Notes: generated by a model not told the origin, from the letters alone. DNA of 64,000 nucleotides from an uncultured Bacteroidia bacterium (GCA_902762655.1 CACWOZ010000006.1:118595-182594); one strand, 5' to 3'. Positions 16,510 to 25,204 are shown, counted from the stretch's first letter. Made by a program: numbers and translations.

Positions 16510-19326
16510 TTAATCGTAACTTACGAGTTCGACTTTTATGTCATCAAGCCAGAAGCCTGTTGCGGCAGAAGCACCGACGCCAATGCGCTGGCCTGCATCT
16601 ATCGTAATATTTACCGAATAAGTAGTCCATCCCTTCTTATAAGACTTAATGGAAGATATTCTTTGCGTGCTTACAGGAGAAACAGTAGAATTATCAATTG
16701 TATTGTACTTTGCACCAGTACCAACTGCTGGATCAGATTCAAATACAGCGATATCAACCAATTTGTCATCGTTATTACTGTTTCCCGCCACTGTCACGGT
16801 TACCTTTACGGTGGCAGACCCGGTAAGGCATTCAAGTTTCGGAGACACCAAATAACCGGCAGCTCCGAATCTTAAACTTCCACAATTAGAAGGAGGTATG
16901 GTAGGATAAAGCAACCAGTCTTTTAACGTAGAAGCCTCGAACCACTTAGCGCCATTGTTGCCACCTTTGCCCTTTTCAACGGCATTTGCAAGAATACTCA
17001 TTGCACCACCATATACCAACGAATAATTAGTTCCATCAGGGTCTCCATACACGTTATGAGCAGACCAATCCGAGAATTTATATCCGGCAAGACTGCGCAC
17101 GTACTCTTCACCTGCCCACTTCATTTCATTAAAATTCTGGCTCAGAATCTTGTCACCTTCTGTCGCTGCGGTCTCAAGAACAAAGTTAGGATCTGCGGCA
17201 GTCGTGGTATACTCAGCTATTGACTCTATTGAATCTGTATTGTTCACAATTTTAACAAAATATGTTGTTGCTGCCGATAAGCCGGAGAACACATATCCCG
17301 GAGATTGAGAATTGATTGACGATAGCGTAGCAGTCCAGGGAGTATATACAGCTGATGTACAAGTTTCGTCAGTGTAAATTCCAAAAGTATAGTTTTTGGT
17401 CACATCAGTAGTAGGAGTTGCAAAATCAGTCACCGACCACCTTACACCAATCTGAGTATCATTCGCAAATACAAGTTTCTGTCCAAGAGGCACATAGCTG
17501 TCAAGGCTTATTGATGCTTCTGTCATAAAATACCTGTCACCGGCAGTTCCGGCATCAGAGATCTTGGTCCCGATACCAATCCTTTGACCGGCTGAAAGTT
17601 CAACGGCAACACTGTACTCGTGCCATGCTCCGTCATTGGCTATTGTTGCAACCTCAATTTCGCGTTCAGGAGCGACTGTCAGATAAACTCCATTATTGCT
17701 CACAGATGCAGCATTTTTGGGGAATATTGCCACATAAGCCTTCTGCCCAGCGACAAGCGCACCAGCTTTGAAGCTTACATTTACTTTAGACCTGCCGGAA
17801 AGAGAACTTAACTCAGGAGTAATGATATAGCCTTTCCTTTCGCTTCCACCGAATTTGATGACACCGGCAAGCGTAGTGGGGAAACTGTTTACACGCGCAT
17901 TGCTCTGCGAAAGGACATAGGCGCTCCAACCAAATACAGGTTTGCTGTTAAACCAGTTATATCCAATGGATGTCGTACTTTCATGCGCATTGGAGAGCAT
18001 ATTGCGGTCGTCATTATCATCACATACAACTCCATTGGAAGATGTTTCAGGCGTTCCAAGAGCATCTGTCCAATTCTTGATATTGACACCAGACAATTCT
18101 TGAATTACGTCTCCACCACCCCACAATACGTCGTTGAACGATTCAAACACAATCTCTTCTCCCGCTGCAGCAGTTGTAGTTTTCACAAAACCCGCTTTAT
18201 CAGCTTCCGTCGTAAACGCCTTCACGGCTGCAATGCCGTTGGTTGCATCCTTGACTTTGATATAATAGGTCGTTTCAGGTGTAAGGCCGGAGAAGACGTG
18301 GCCGGGAGTGCTGGTGAAGACTTCTGCATTCTTTGCTGTTTCCCAATCCCAAAGTTTGGAAGTGCAGGCGGCATCGCTGTAGATTCCGAAAGTGTAGGCA
18401 GGGTCTTTGTCGTCAGCGACAGCGGCGCTCGTGGTGGCGAACGCATTCTCGCTCCAGCGAAGGCCTATCTGGGTATCGTTGAGCACGATAGCATCACTCA
18501 ACTGAAGTTGAGGAAGAGAAATCGCATCACCGCTTGCAAGGTGTTTGCGTTCAATTTTTTTACCTAAGAACTTGCGGCCGGCAAGTTTGTTGCCATTTTC
18601 ATCCTTCAGGAAGAGGTTGAAGTGGTCGTAAGTTCCGACAGGAATAGGAATGAAGAAATCCTTGTCGGAAAAGTCACCGGCTGCGGCAAAGTTGACGGTC
18701 ACGCTATTGCCGGAACCACCGGCATTGGTGATGGCGGCCTCCGCCTCGGTGCAGTCGGAGATTTCGAAGTCTCCGGCGATATTCTCATTGGTTTCAAGCA
18801 CCAGCTGCGTAGCGGTCGGAGGCACATTGGCAACACTGACCTTGAGCAGGGCGGCAATGTGCTTGAATGCCAGATTGTCTATGCTGCCGCTGATCTGCGC
18901 GATCATGGGAGTCTTGGCAAGCTTGGCTACATACTCATAAGATGCAGGCATCTTGACGGTCAGTTCCTTGGTGGACAGAGAGTACTGTCCGGCAGGATAA
19001 ACCGCGACTGTCGAAGGAGTCTCTCCTTCAAGGTCGCCTCCGAAAGTGCCGGTAGCAGCATCGGTGCAAGTATATACCTTGAATCCGGCATTTGTGTAAA
19101 TGCCCAGTTTCTCTGCCGTTTTGCCTGTTCCGGCGAACCAGAAGAAAGCACCGCCGTCAGAAATGACGGACTTGGTTTCAGAATCCACCACCGGCTCGGT
19201 GGCCACGGTGATGACGGAAGGCCAGGAAACGGGCTCGGAAGTTGCCGAGTCGTCCCTCAATTCGTTTTTGGTGCAGGCCGCCAGTGCAATGGCGATGCCG
19301 GCGATAAGTATAAGTTTCTTTTTCAT
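16510..19326 (-). CDS. Large fimbrillin/fibronectin-like surface lipoprotein with duplicated module
   Basis: This 938-residue protein has a lipoprotein signal (LILIAGIAIALAACTKNE). Residues 30-275 resemble a fimbrillin/Mfa-like domain (STVAVYPAGQYSL, LAFKHIAALLKVSV, DFFIPIPVGTY). Two copies of a module of about 320 residues follow. Each opens with VLNDTQIGLRWS or VFANDTQIGVRWS, continues with a fibronectin-like segment (TPETTYYIKV / SAATTYFVKI), then a jelly-roll starting FESFNDVLWGG or SQNFNEMKWAG. The jelly-roll resembles that in 1-1390 and 4818-6332. Likely a surface adhesin or glycan-binding protein; no enzyme motif. Confidence 0.75.
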   Translation of the reverse strand: MKKKLILIAGIAIALAACTKNELRDDSATSEPVSWPSVITVATEPVVDSETKSVISDGGAFFWFAGTGKTAEKLGIYTNAGFKVYTCTDAATGTFGGDLEGETPSTVAVYPAGQYSLSTKELTVKMPASYEYVAKLAKTPMIAQISGSIDNLAFKHIAALLKVSVANVPPTATQLVLETNENIAGDFEISDCTEAEAAITNAGGSGNSVTVNFAAAGDFSDKDFFIPIPVGTYDHFNLFLKDENGNKLAGRKFLGKKIERKHLASGDAISLPQLQLSDAIVLNDTQIGLRWSENAFATTSAAVADDKDPAYTFGIYSDAACTSKLWDWETAKNAEVFTSTPGHVFSGLTPETTYYIKVKDATNGIAAVKAFTTEADKAGFVKTTTAAAGEEIVFESFNDVLWGGGDVIQELSGVNIKNWTDALGTPETSSNGVVCDDNDDRNMLSNAHESTTSIGYNWFNSKPVFGWSAYVLSQSNARVNSFPTTLAGVIKFGGSERKGYIITPELSSLSGRSKVNVSFKAGALVAGQKAYVAIFPKNAASVSNNGVYLTVAPEREIEVATIANDGAWHEYSVAVELSAGQRIGIGTKISDAGTAGDRYFMTEASISLDSYVPLGQKLVFANDTQIGVRWSVTDFATPTTDVTKNYTFGIYTDETCTSAVYTPWTATLSSINSQSPGYVFSGLSAATTYFVKIVNNTDSIESIAEYTTTAADPNFVLETAATEGDKILSQNFNEMKWAGEEYVRSLAGYKFSDWSAHNVYGDPDGTNYSLVYGGAMSILANAVEKGKGGNNGAKWFEASTLKDWLLYPTIPPSNCGSLRFGAAGYLVSPKLECLTGSATVKVTVTVAGNSNNDDKLVDIAVFESDPAVGTGAKYNTIDNSTVSPVSTQRISSIKSYKKGWTTYSVNITIDAGQRIGVGASAATGFWLDDIKVELVSYD

Positions 19327-19343
19327 ACGTTCAATTCATGCGA

Positions 19344-19496
19344 TTAGAAATCAAGTACAGATGAACTTCCGAGATCTACGGGAGCCATATTCTCCTGTGT
19401 AATGGCGTCGACGGTGAGCGCCGACACTACCATCAGGCCGTTGCGAAACTCCATTTCGCAAAAGGTCAATTCGGGTGGCAAGTAGTTTTTCTTCAT
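19344..19496 (-). CDS. Small peptide preceding a fimbrillin-type lipoprotein gene
   Basis: A 50-residue frame starts MKKNYLPPELTFCEMEFRNG and ends LGSSSVLDF. It fits tightly between two lipoprotein genes, 17 bp from each. The peptide at 21493-21645 has the same layout: MKK-x-Y start, P near residue 7-8, a Glu-rich middle, a methionine-hydrophobic turn, and an ending DLG-xxx-VLD. There is no classical signal peptide. Function is unknown. Conservation of pattern and spacing argue it is a real gene. Confidence 0.55.
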   Translation of the reverse strand: MKKNYLPPELTFCEMEFRNGLMVVSALTVDAITQENMAPVDLGSSSVLDF

Positions 19497-19513
19497 ATCG
19501 ATAATGTTATTAG

Positions 19514-21493
19514 TTATATTTCTATGATTTCACAGTCGCCGAGGCCGGAGGGATCCATATTCTCTCCGGATTTCCCCATCGTATACACAAGCACGTTGGC
19601 TCTTGGCGTGGCCCCGCCCTTGAAGCCCTTGGAAAGAACTCCAAGATAGAGTTTCCCGTCAATTACCTTCACTCCTTCCACTTCAGCCACCCCGGTCGAT
19701 GTAATACCGTATGTGTCAAGAGTTTCCGTTTCGGATATCACGCGGACGAAAGCTCTCGGTTCCACCAGCACCCCGCCGGCATCCGGCCAGAATCCTAATT
19801 CCGGGAGCGACGCATCGGAGGGAAAATATCCGTCTTCGCATTTGTATGTGGTCAAGGCGGCTATACTACGACCATTGCCGGCATTTTGAGCTCCTTCCAG
19901 GAAATAAACCTTGCCGTCATGATAGTCGAAGCCCTGCCAACCGTAGTAGTTTATTTGATCCGGCCATATCTTGTCTATGCTCCACGGGGTTCCGATTTCG
20001 GCAAGAGGGGTAAGATCACTCAGGTCTTTTGCCATTATGGTTGTCGACAGTCCGTCCGCTATGTTGGAAGTCAAAGTACACTCTTTGGGAGTCAGAGCCT
20101 TCGCTTCGCTCAGGGAATACACCCGCACCCTTCGCCCGAAAACATTGGCTTTGCTGCCATTGTGCCTGGTTTCCCAAAAGCAGACCGCCAGACGGTCGTG
20201 CTCCTGGTCTATTGCCACGTTCATAGTGCTACCGGGATCTGTCCGCAGATAATAATGCTCGATTTTCGGTGCGTCCGGGGCATAGGATACATCGGGCGTA
20301 TAATTTACCCTGCCTATGGTCTTCATCCCATAGTACGAACCTGTTTTGTCGGAGTACTCCGGAATCCAGAGATAAGTGCCGTCGGGCGCATCCTCAACCG
20401 CCATTCCGGTAAGGTGGCCGCTGTAGCTCAGATCCATTGTACTCGTGACGGAAGTTGAGCCGACCTTGGAAGCGGACGGAGTGACTTTGTCGATTCTTGT
20501 GTTTAAGCCATCCACGCTGGCATAGTAGATATTTCCGTCCTTGTCGATTCCGAACTGCTGAATGCCCCAGTTCTGGGTGAGCTTGTGGCCCAGGTCGTAG
20601 ATATTCTCTTCCGAGAATGCTGCATCCACTCCCGTAAGGGACCTTGCTTTGGGCGTCAGGCTGATAACGGCGTTACCCGATGCAAGCTCCGCACGGCTTA
20701 CGGTGAAAGGGCCTGTATACTGATGCCCTGCAAGAGTCTTGTCCGCCCTGTCTTTCAGCCTCATCTGGAAGTATTCGTATGTGCCGGCTGGAATCGGGAC
20801 ATAGAAAGTCATGGATTCGCCGGGAAGAACCGGAGCTGCAAAGTTTACCGTAACGCTTTTTCCATCCCCTGAAGCATCTGTCGAAATAACGGCCCCGGGC
20901 ACGGTGCAATCGGCGATTTCGAAATCTCCGCAGATTCGCCTGTCGGCAGTCAGCACGAACTTGGCGGCCGTCACCGGCACATTGGAGTATTCGACCTTGA
21001 ACATGGCTGCTATATGCCGGAAGTCCAGATTCGCATCCTCCCCTGTCACCTGCGAAGGGTCCGAAATGACCGCCGCCATCGGAGGTTGGCAGGAAGATGC
21101 ATCATGCGTGAATGACGCCGGAAGGGAGAGAGTCAGTTTCGTTCCTGCAAGAGTGTAGGCCTTCGAAGGATAGACCGCCACGGTGGACGGCACGGCTCCT
21201 GCTAGCGAACCTGCAAAAGCCGCCTTGGAGCTACCGCTGGTGTTTTCCGTCTTTTTGAAGGTCTTGAATCCTTCCGACGTCCAGACATCGATATGCTCCT
21301 TTTCGGCGCCGTCGTTCCATCGGAATGAGGTTCCGTCGAGAACGGCTTTCGACGATGCCGCCTCGGCCGAAGCGGCGATAAAAGTGTCATATGGGGGGGG
21401 TACGAGCACCCCCTCGTCAGCAACGGCACCGGAGCAGGCGGACACAAGGACGCCTGCAGCGATGGACAACGATATGAACTTTGCCATCTTCAT
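19514..21493 (-). CDS. Fimbrillin-like plus beta-propeller surface lipoprotein
   Basis: This 659-residue protein has a lipoprotein signal (LSIAAGVLVSACSGA). Residues 30-280 form a fimbrillin-like domain very similar to that of the downstream lipoprotein (STVAVYPSKAYTL, LDFRHIAAMFKVEY, MTFYVPIPAGTY). Residues 285-640 match the propeller domain of the gene at 2587-3981 (LTGVDAAFSEENIYDLGH, HLTGMAVEDAPDGTYLWIPEY, TMNVAIDQEHDRLAVCF). Same C-terminal domain, different N-terminal anchor. The start overlaps the stop of the small peptide gene by one base (TGATG). A surface binding role is inferred. Confidence 0.75.
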   Translation of the reverse strand: MKMAKFISLSIAAGVLVSACSGAVADEGVLVPPPYDTFIAASAEAASSKAVLDGTSFRWNDGAEKEHIDVWTSEGFKTFKKTENTSGSSKAAFAGSLAGAVPSTVAVYPSKAYTLAGTKLTLSLPASFTHDASSCQPPMAAVISDPSQVTGEDANLDFRHIAAMFKVEYSNVPVTAAKFVLTADRRICGDFEIADCTVPGAVISTDASGDGKSVTVNFAAPVLPGESMTFYVPIPAGTYEYFQMRLKDRADKTLAGHQYTGPFTVSRAELASGNAVISLTPKARSLTGVDAAFSEENIYDLGHKLTQNWGIQQFGIDKDGNIYYASVDGLNTRIDKVTPSASKVGSTSVTSTMDLSYSGHLTGMAVEDAPDGTYLWIPEYSDKTGSYYGMKTIGRVNYTPDVSYAPDAPKIEHYYLRTDPGSTMNVAIDQEHDRLAVCFWETRHNGSKANVFGRRVRVYSLSEAKALTPKECTLTSNIADGLSTTIMAKDLSDLTPLAEIGTPWSIDKIWPDQINYYGWQGFDYHDGKVYFLEGAQNAGNGRSIAALTTYKCEDGYFPSDASLPELGFWPDAGGVLVEPRAFVRVISETETLDTYGITSTGVAEVEGVKVIDGKLYLGVLSKGFKGGATPRANVLVYTMGKSGENMDPSGLGDCEIIEI

Positions 21494-21645
21494 CAGTCGT
21501 CGAGAACTCTTGCAGTCCCAAGATCGTTTGTAATCATGTCTTCGCCTTTGCCTTTGGCTGAGCCTTCGAGAATCATCGACTCAATCTCGAGTTTCAGCGC
21601 TTCGGTAATTGGAATTTCGTAGTGTTTCTTCATATGGTCTGTCAT
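21493..21645 (-). CDS. Small peptide, translationally coupled between transporter and lipoprotein genes
   Basis: A 50-residue frame starts MTDHMKKHYEIPITEALKLE and ends LGTARVLDD. The first ATG overlaps the transporter stop (ATGA), and its stop overlaps the lipoprotein start (TGATG), so it is embedded in the operon. The second ATG (MKKHYE, 21633) gives a 46-residue product matching the MKK-x-Y start of the sister peptide at 19344-19496; either start is possible. No known domain or signal was recognised. Confidence 0.55.
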   Translation of the reverse strand: MTDHMKKHYEIPITEALKLEIESMILEGSAKGKGEDMITNDLGTARVLDD

Positions 21646-22956
21646 TTTGTTTCTTCTTTAAGGTAGCCGTCATCCTTGATATTCCAAAGGACTGCGACGA
21701 AGACGAATCCCACCGCCGACACGCCGGCCATGAGAAGGTAAAGGCTGTCCCATCCGAAACAGTCGGAATACCAGCCGAGACCTGCACCGGTAAAAATCAC
21801 TGATACATAACTCATTATCCCGATGATTCCCAGCGCCGAGGATGCGGCTTTCTTCGTCGCCTGTTTCGAAGCTGTCACTCCCAGCAGAGCCTGAGGACCG
21901 TAAAGGAAGAAGCCGGCGAGGGCGAGCAGCAGCAGGATGACGACGGGAGAAGCCGTGTCCCGCACAAGATGCAGGATGAGGAGGCATGCCCCTGTCAGCA
22001 GCATTTCCACTGCGCAGACGCGGTGCGTCTTGGAGTGGAAGAAATGATCTGAAATCCATCCTGCCGCCAGCATCCCGAGCAGCCCTGCGATCTCGAATAT
22101 TCCTATGGTCCAGCCGGCAAGCTCCGGAGACAGCGGCTCCTGCCTCTGCTGTAAAAAGGTAGGTCCCCAATCCAGAACGGCGAACCGCACTATGTAAACG
22201 AAGAGATCTGTAATGGCGAGCAGCCAGATTACTGGATTGAGGAATACCTTCTTTGGCTTCAGGGGTGTCATCATTATCTATTTCTGTTTTTGTATCCGGC
22301 AGATCAGGAAGGCCCACGGAAGAAGGCGTGTCGCGAAGTGTCAGCACTATGAACAGCACCCCAACAAAACCGATGGCTGCCGGTGCAAAAAAGCAGTAAC
22401 GCCAGTTCCCTGTGCGGGCTATTATATATCCGCAGAAAACCGCGGCGAGCGCTGCGCCTATCGAATGGGAGGTATTCCACACCGCAGTCTTTGTGGCAAG
22501 TTCCTTCGGCGGCACCCACCAGGCGAGGAGATGGTTGCAGGGAGGGAATCCGCAGCCTTGGAACACATTGTTGAGCACGAGCAACGTGGCCATGATGATG
22601 ACCATGGTGCTGACGAATTCTGCACCTCCGGCCTGGCCCGTAATCATGACGGAGAGCTTGTCGGACCAGCCGAAAAGCAGGTTGAACACCGAACAGGCGG
22701 CGAGCCCGATGGCCAGATGCCAGCGGGCGACGGTCCTGTCCGCGATGATGCCGTTCACGAATTTGGAGATTCCGTAGATGATGCCCACCAGGCTGAGGAT
22801 GATACCGAAACTTGTGTTCGTTATCCCGTACTCTTCCCCGAGGGACGGCATCGCGAAGGCGAAGTTCTTGCGCACGAAGTAGAACAGCGCATAGCCTATC
22901 ATCGAACAGATGATGACCCGCCACTGCCAGTACCTGAATGAGTGCTTCGTCTTCAT
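21642..22956 (-). pseudogene. GlpT/UhpC-type organophosphate:phosphate antiporter, split by a frameshift
   Basis: From the ATG at 22956 the frame encodes the first half of a 12-helix MFS protein of the organophosphate antiporter type (RYWQWRVIICSMIGYALFYFVRKNFAFAMP, IADR, FQGCGFPPCNHLLAWW) up to about DDTPEAK. The second half (KVFLNPVIWLLAITDLFVY to the stop at 21642) is in a different frame. The break is at about 22245-22260, within AAAGAAGG, and one extra base would explain it. The linker is the variable cytoplasmic loop between helices 6 and 7. The total length of about 435 residues fits the family. It follows gpsA by 13 bp. A sequencing error, a real loss or a slippage event are all possible. 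Confidence 0.8.
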
Positions 22957-22969
22957 ACCCTATTATTGT

Positions 22970-24028
22970 TTACTTCCCGAGATGGTCGAAAGTGAATGCT
23001 TCCCAGGGCATGTCGGCGTCGGCCTTGCCCTTGTCGAGGATATCCACTATGTGCATGAGCAGAGGGAAATCCTTAAGGTCTACAAGCCCGAGTTCCGCCT
23101 TGCGTCGTATGGCCTGCCCCATGACGCGGGTGATCACCAGACTCTCGAGGGTGATGCCGGCGAGGGCCTCGGTAACCTCGTCGTAGTTGAGACCGCGCCC
23201 CATCAGCACTCCGCATTTGCGGGTGCGGCCGCTGAATATCGTAACATAGAGATCTCCGAGCCCGATGCACTCGCTTTCGAAACTGCCGCCCTGCATCTGC
23301 ATCAGCGCGTGAGTCTCGCGGACAGCCTGAGTGAACGTGCCCGCCTGCGAATTGTAGTGCTGGGGTTCGTCTTCTCCGTGCCAGCGGGTGTTGAGGCCCA
23401 CGGCGAGGGTGACAGCCATGGCGTAGGCGTTCTTGAGGGCCACGGCGCTCTCCAGGCCTATGACATCATTCGTCAGAGAAATATGGTAGTAAGGGCGCTG
23501 CATGGCCTCTTTCATCATGCGAAGCGCTTCGTTGTCCTTGCCGCAGAATCCGACTTCGGAAGGATCCATGAACACGAGTTCGTAGGAAGTGCATGGGCCT
23601 CCGATTGCGCAGACGGTCCTCTTTATTCCGCGCTTTGCCAGTTCGCTCTCCCAATACCCGGGATAAGACAAAAGGGTGCCATCTTCCGTCGCCCTGAGAC
23701 CTTTTGTCACAGATAGGACAGGAATGGCCGGGTCGAGTTTGGTCAGGATCTCTTCCAGGAACCAGTCGACTCCGAAAGAAGATACTCCACCGATTACAAA
23801 ATCAGAGCCTTTCACCACCTCCTCCCATTCTTTATAATAATGGTATTGAACGTTGTCCGGGAAAGGCCGGCAGAATTTCTCATGCTTGTGTGTACGGATA
23901 TAGCCATCGATGATTTCATCATCCAGACAGGTTCCAACAATGTGCACTTCATTACCATTCTCCGCAGCGGGGAAAGCCAAAGCGGAGCCCATCATACCGG
24001 CTCCAATAATAGTAATTTTTCTTTTCAT
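22970..24028 (-). CDS. gpsA: NAD(P)-dependent glycerol-3-phosphate dehydrogenase
   Basis: This 352-residue cytoplasmic enzyme interconverts glycerol-3-phosphate and dihydroxyacetone phosphate. The N-terminal Rossmann motif is IIGAGMMGSAL (Gly9, Gly11, Gly14). SVTKGL is present, as is the catalytic-lysine region VALKNAYAMAVTLAVGLN; the family C-terminal region includes GLGDLYVTIFSGR. It is the first gene of the minus-strand operon divergent from lacI, with an operator-like dyad in front. Its place before an organophosphate transporter, under a dedicated regulator, suggests a catabolic or locus-specific copy rather than the housekeeping lipid-synthesis enzyme (inference). Confidence 0.9.
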   Translation of the reverse strand: MKRKITIIGAGMMGSALAFPAAENGNEVHIVGTCLDDEIIDGYIRTHKHEKFCRPFPDNVQYHYYKEWEEVVKGSDFVIGGVSSFGVDWFLEEILTKLDPAIPVLSVTKGLRATEDGTLLSYPGYWESELAKRGIKRTVCAIGGPCTSYELVFMDPSEVGFCGKDNEALRMMKEAMQRPYYHISLTNDVIGLESAVALKNAYAMAVTLAVGLNTRWHGEDEPQHYNSQAGTFTQAVRETHALMQMQGGSFESECIGLGDLYVTIFSGRTRKCGVLMGRGLNYDEVTEALAGITLESLVITRVMGQAIRRKAELGLVDLKDFPLLMHIVDILDKGKADADMPWEAFTFDHLGK

Positions 24029-24043
24029 ATGATCGTTTTAGTC

Positions 24044-24061
24044 TGAGTGCACGCGCACTCA
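24044..24061. promoter_or_regulatory. Candidate LacI-family operator
   Basis: Perfect 7-bp arms TGAGTGC and GCACTCA flank ACGC. The dyad lies between gpsA and lacI, just downstream of the predicted gpsA -7 box, where a bound repressor would block initiation. Assigning it to the adjacent LacI protein is inference. Confidence 0.5.
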
Positions 24062-24066
24062 CTTCG

Positions 24067-24097
24067 CAAATTTAGAGATTATATTTTTATTTGCAAG
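24067..24097 (-). promoter_or_regulatory. Promoter of the gpsA operon
   Basis: The minus strand has TAAATTTG (plus CAAATTTA, 24067-24074), matching TAnnTTTG, with a CTTG (24094-24097) 19 bp upstream as an imperfect -33 box. The predicted start falls within the dyad at 24044-24061. Confidence 0.55.
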
Positions 24098-24115
24098 CAT
24101 TTTTTTCTATTTTTG
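24090..24115 (+). promoter_or_regulatory. Promoter of lacI-family gene
   Basis: TATTTTTG at 24108-24115 matches the -7 consensus. The only nearby TTTG (24090-24093) is spaced 14 bp, shorter than usual, so the -33 assignment is weak. The ATG at 24145 gives a leader of about 20 nt. Confidence 0.45.
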
Positions 24116-24144
24116 CAGACAACAACATTCATATAACTCATAAG

Positions 24145-25203
24145 ATGCAGAAAATCAACAATAAAACTGCAACCATCTTCGATGTTGCAGAGAAGGCCGG
24201 GGTTTCGCGCGGAACCGTGGACCGCGTCATTTTTGGCAGAGGGCGCGTGTCGCAGCATACCCGAGACAAGGTTCACAAGGCGATAGAGGAACTGAATTAT
24301 TCTGCAAACACGAATGCATCGAAACTTGCTTCTAAAAAAGAGTATGATTTCTCCTGCCTCATTCCGGAGTTCAAGAAAGGAGATTACTGGGAGGAGATGA
24401 ACAATGGCTTCCTTGCCGCAGCAAAAGACTACTCCTCCTACAGTATCAATCTTACAATCCACCATTACGACCAGCAGGACGTCTTTTCGTTCATACGTGA
24501 AAGTGAGATTATTCTCTCTGAAAAACCGGCAGGAGTCATAATGAATACCGTATTCCGCGAAGAAGTGACCTCTTTCTGCAAGAAACTGGAAGAAGCCGGA
24601 ATTCCATATGCTTTCGTAGACAACAAGATAGACGAACTAGACTATACACTTTATTACGGAGTCGATCCCTACAAGAGTGGCGCCCTGGGGGCCTGGCTGC
24701 TTACGAACAGGACCGACCCAAAGGAGATCGCCCTGGTACGACTGCTCCGCGACCCCAGCCGCAAGGCAGACCCTAACAGGCCTCGCCGTCACGGGTTCTC
24801 GGACTATATCGAGGACTTCTTCCCGAAATGCAAGATACATACTCTGTTCATTGACCCGGACAAACCTGACAGCATTCTTTCTACACTCGAATCGTTTTTC
24901 GAACAGCATCCTGCTATTCGGCACATAGCTATGACCAACTCCCGAGTTTTTCTTCTCGGAGATTATCTGCGCAAGCACCCTTCTCCCGACAGGATTGTCG
25001 TAGGTTTCGATGATCTGGAAAAGAACCTCGCCTGCCTTAAAGAAGGCATTATAGACAGCCTTGTTACGCGCCATATTCCAATGCAGGCATATAACGCCCT
25101 CACCTCTTTTGCGGAATGCATCATCCGCAACAAACGCCCGGAGCACAAGAATCATTTCGTGCACATGGACATCCTCACCCAGATGAATCTGGATAATTAT
25201 TAA
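24145..25203 (+). CDS. LacI-family transcriptional regulator
   Basis: From the ATG at 24145 (MQKINNKTATIFDVAEKAGVS) the protein has 352 residues. The helix-turn-helix is ATIFDVAEKAGVSRGTVDRVIFGRGRVSQHTRDKV. The remainder is a periplasmic-binding-protein-type effector domain (Peripla_BP_4-like; IPEFKKGDYWEEMNNGFLAAAKDY, VIMNTV, IALVRL, VVGFDDLEKN). An earlier ATG at 24091 would lie upstream of the promoter box and is rejected. It is divergent from gpsA and followed after 1 bp by a GH78 gene. It probably controls both directions in response to a sugar or sugar phosphate; the ligand is unknown. Confidence 0.92.
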   Translation: MQKINNKTATIFDVAEKAGVSRGTVDRVIFGRGRVSQHTRDKVHKAIEELNYSANTNASKLASKKEYDFSCLIPEFKKGDYWEEMNNGFLAAAKDYSSYSINLTIHHYDQQDVFSFIRESEIILSEKPAGVIMNTVFREEVTSFCKKLEEAGIPYAFVDNKIDELDYTLYYGVDPYKSGALGAWLLTNRTDPKEIALVRLLRDPSRKADPNRPRRHGFSDYIEDFFPKCKIHTLFIDPDKPDSILSTLESFFEQHPAIRHIAMTNSRVFLLGDYLRKHPSPDRIVVGFDDLEKNLACLKEGIIDSLVTRHIPMQAYNALTSFAECIIRNKRPEHKNHFVHMDILTQMNLDNY

Positions 25204-25204
25204 T

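Noticed and set aside
21642-22956. Programmed frameshift as the main explanation for the split antiporter
   Set aside because: No strong slippery heptamer or stimulatory structure is apparent; error or mutation is simpler. Kept as a minor option.
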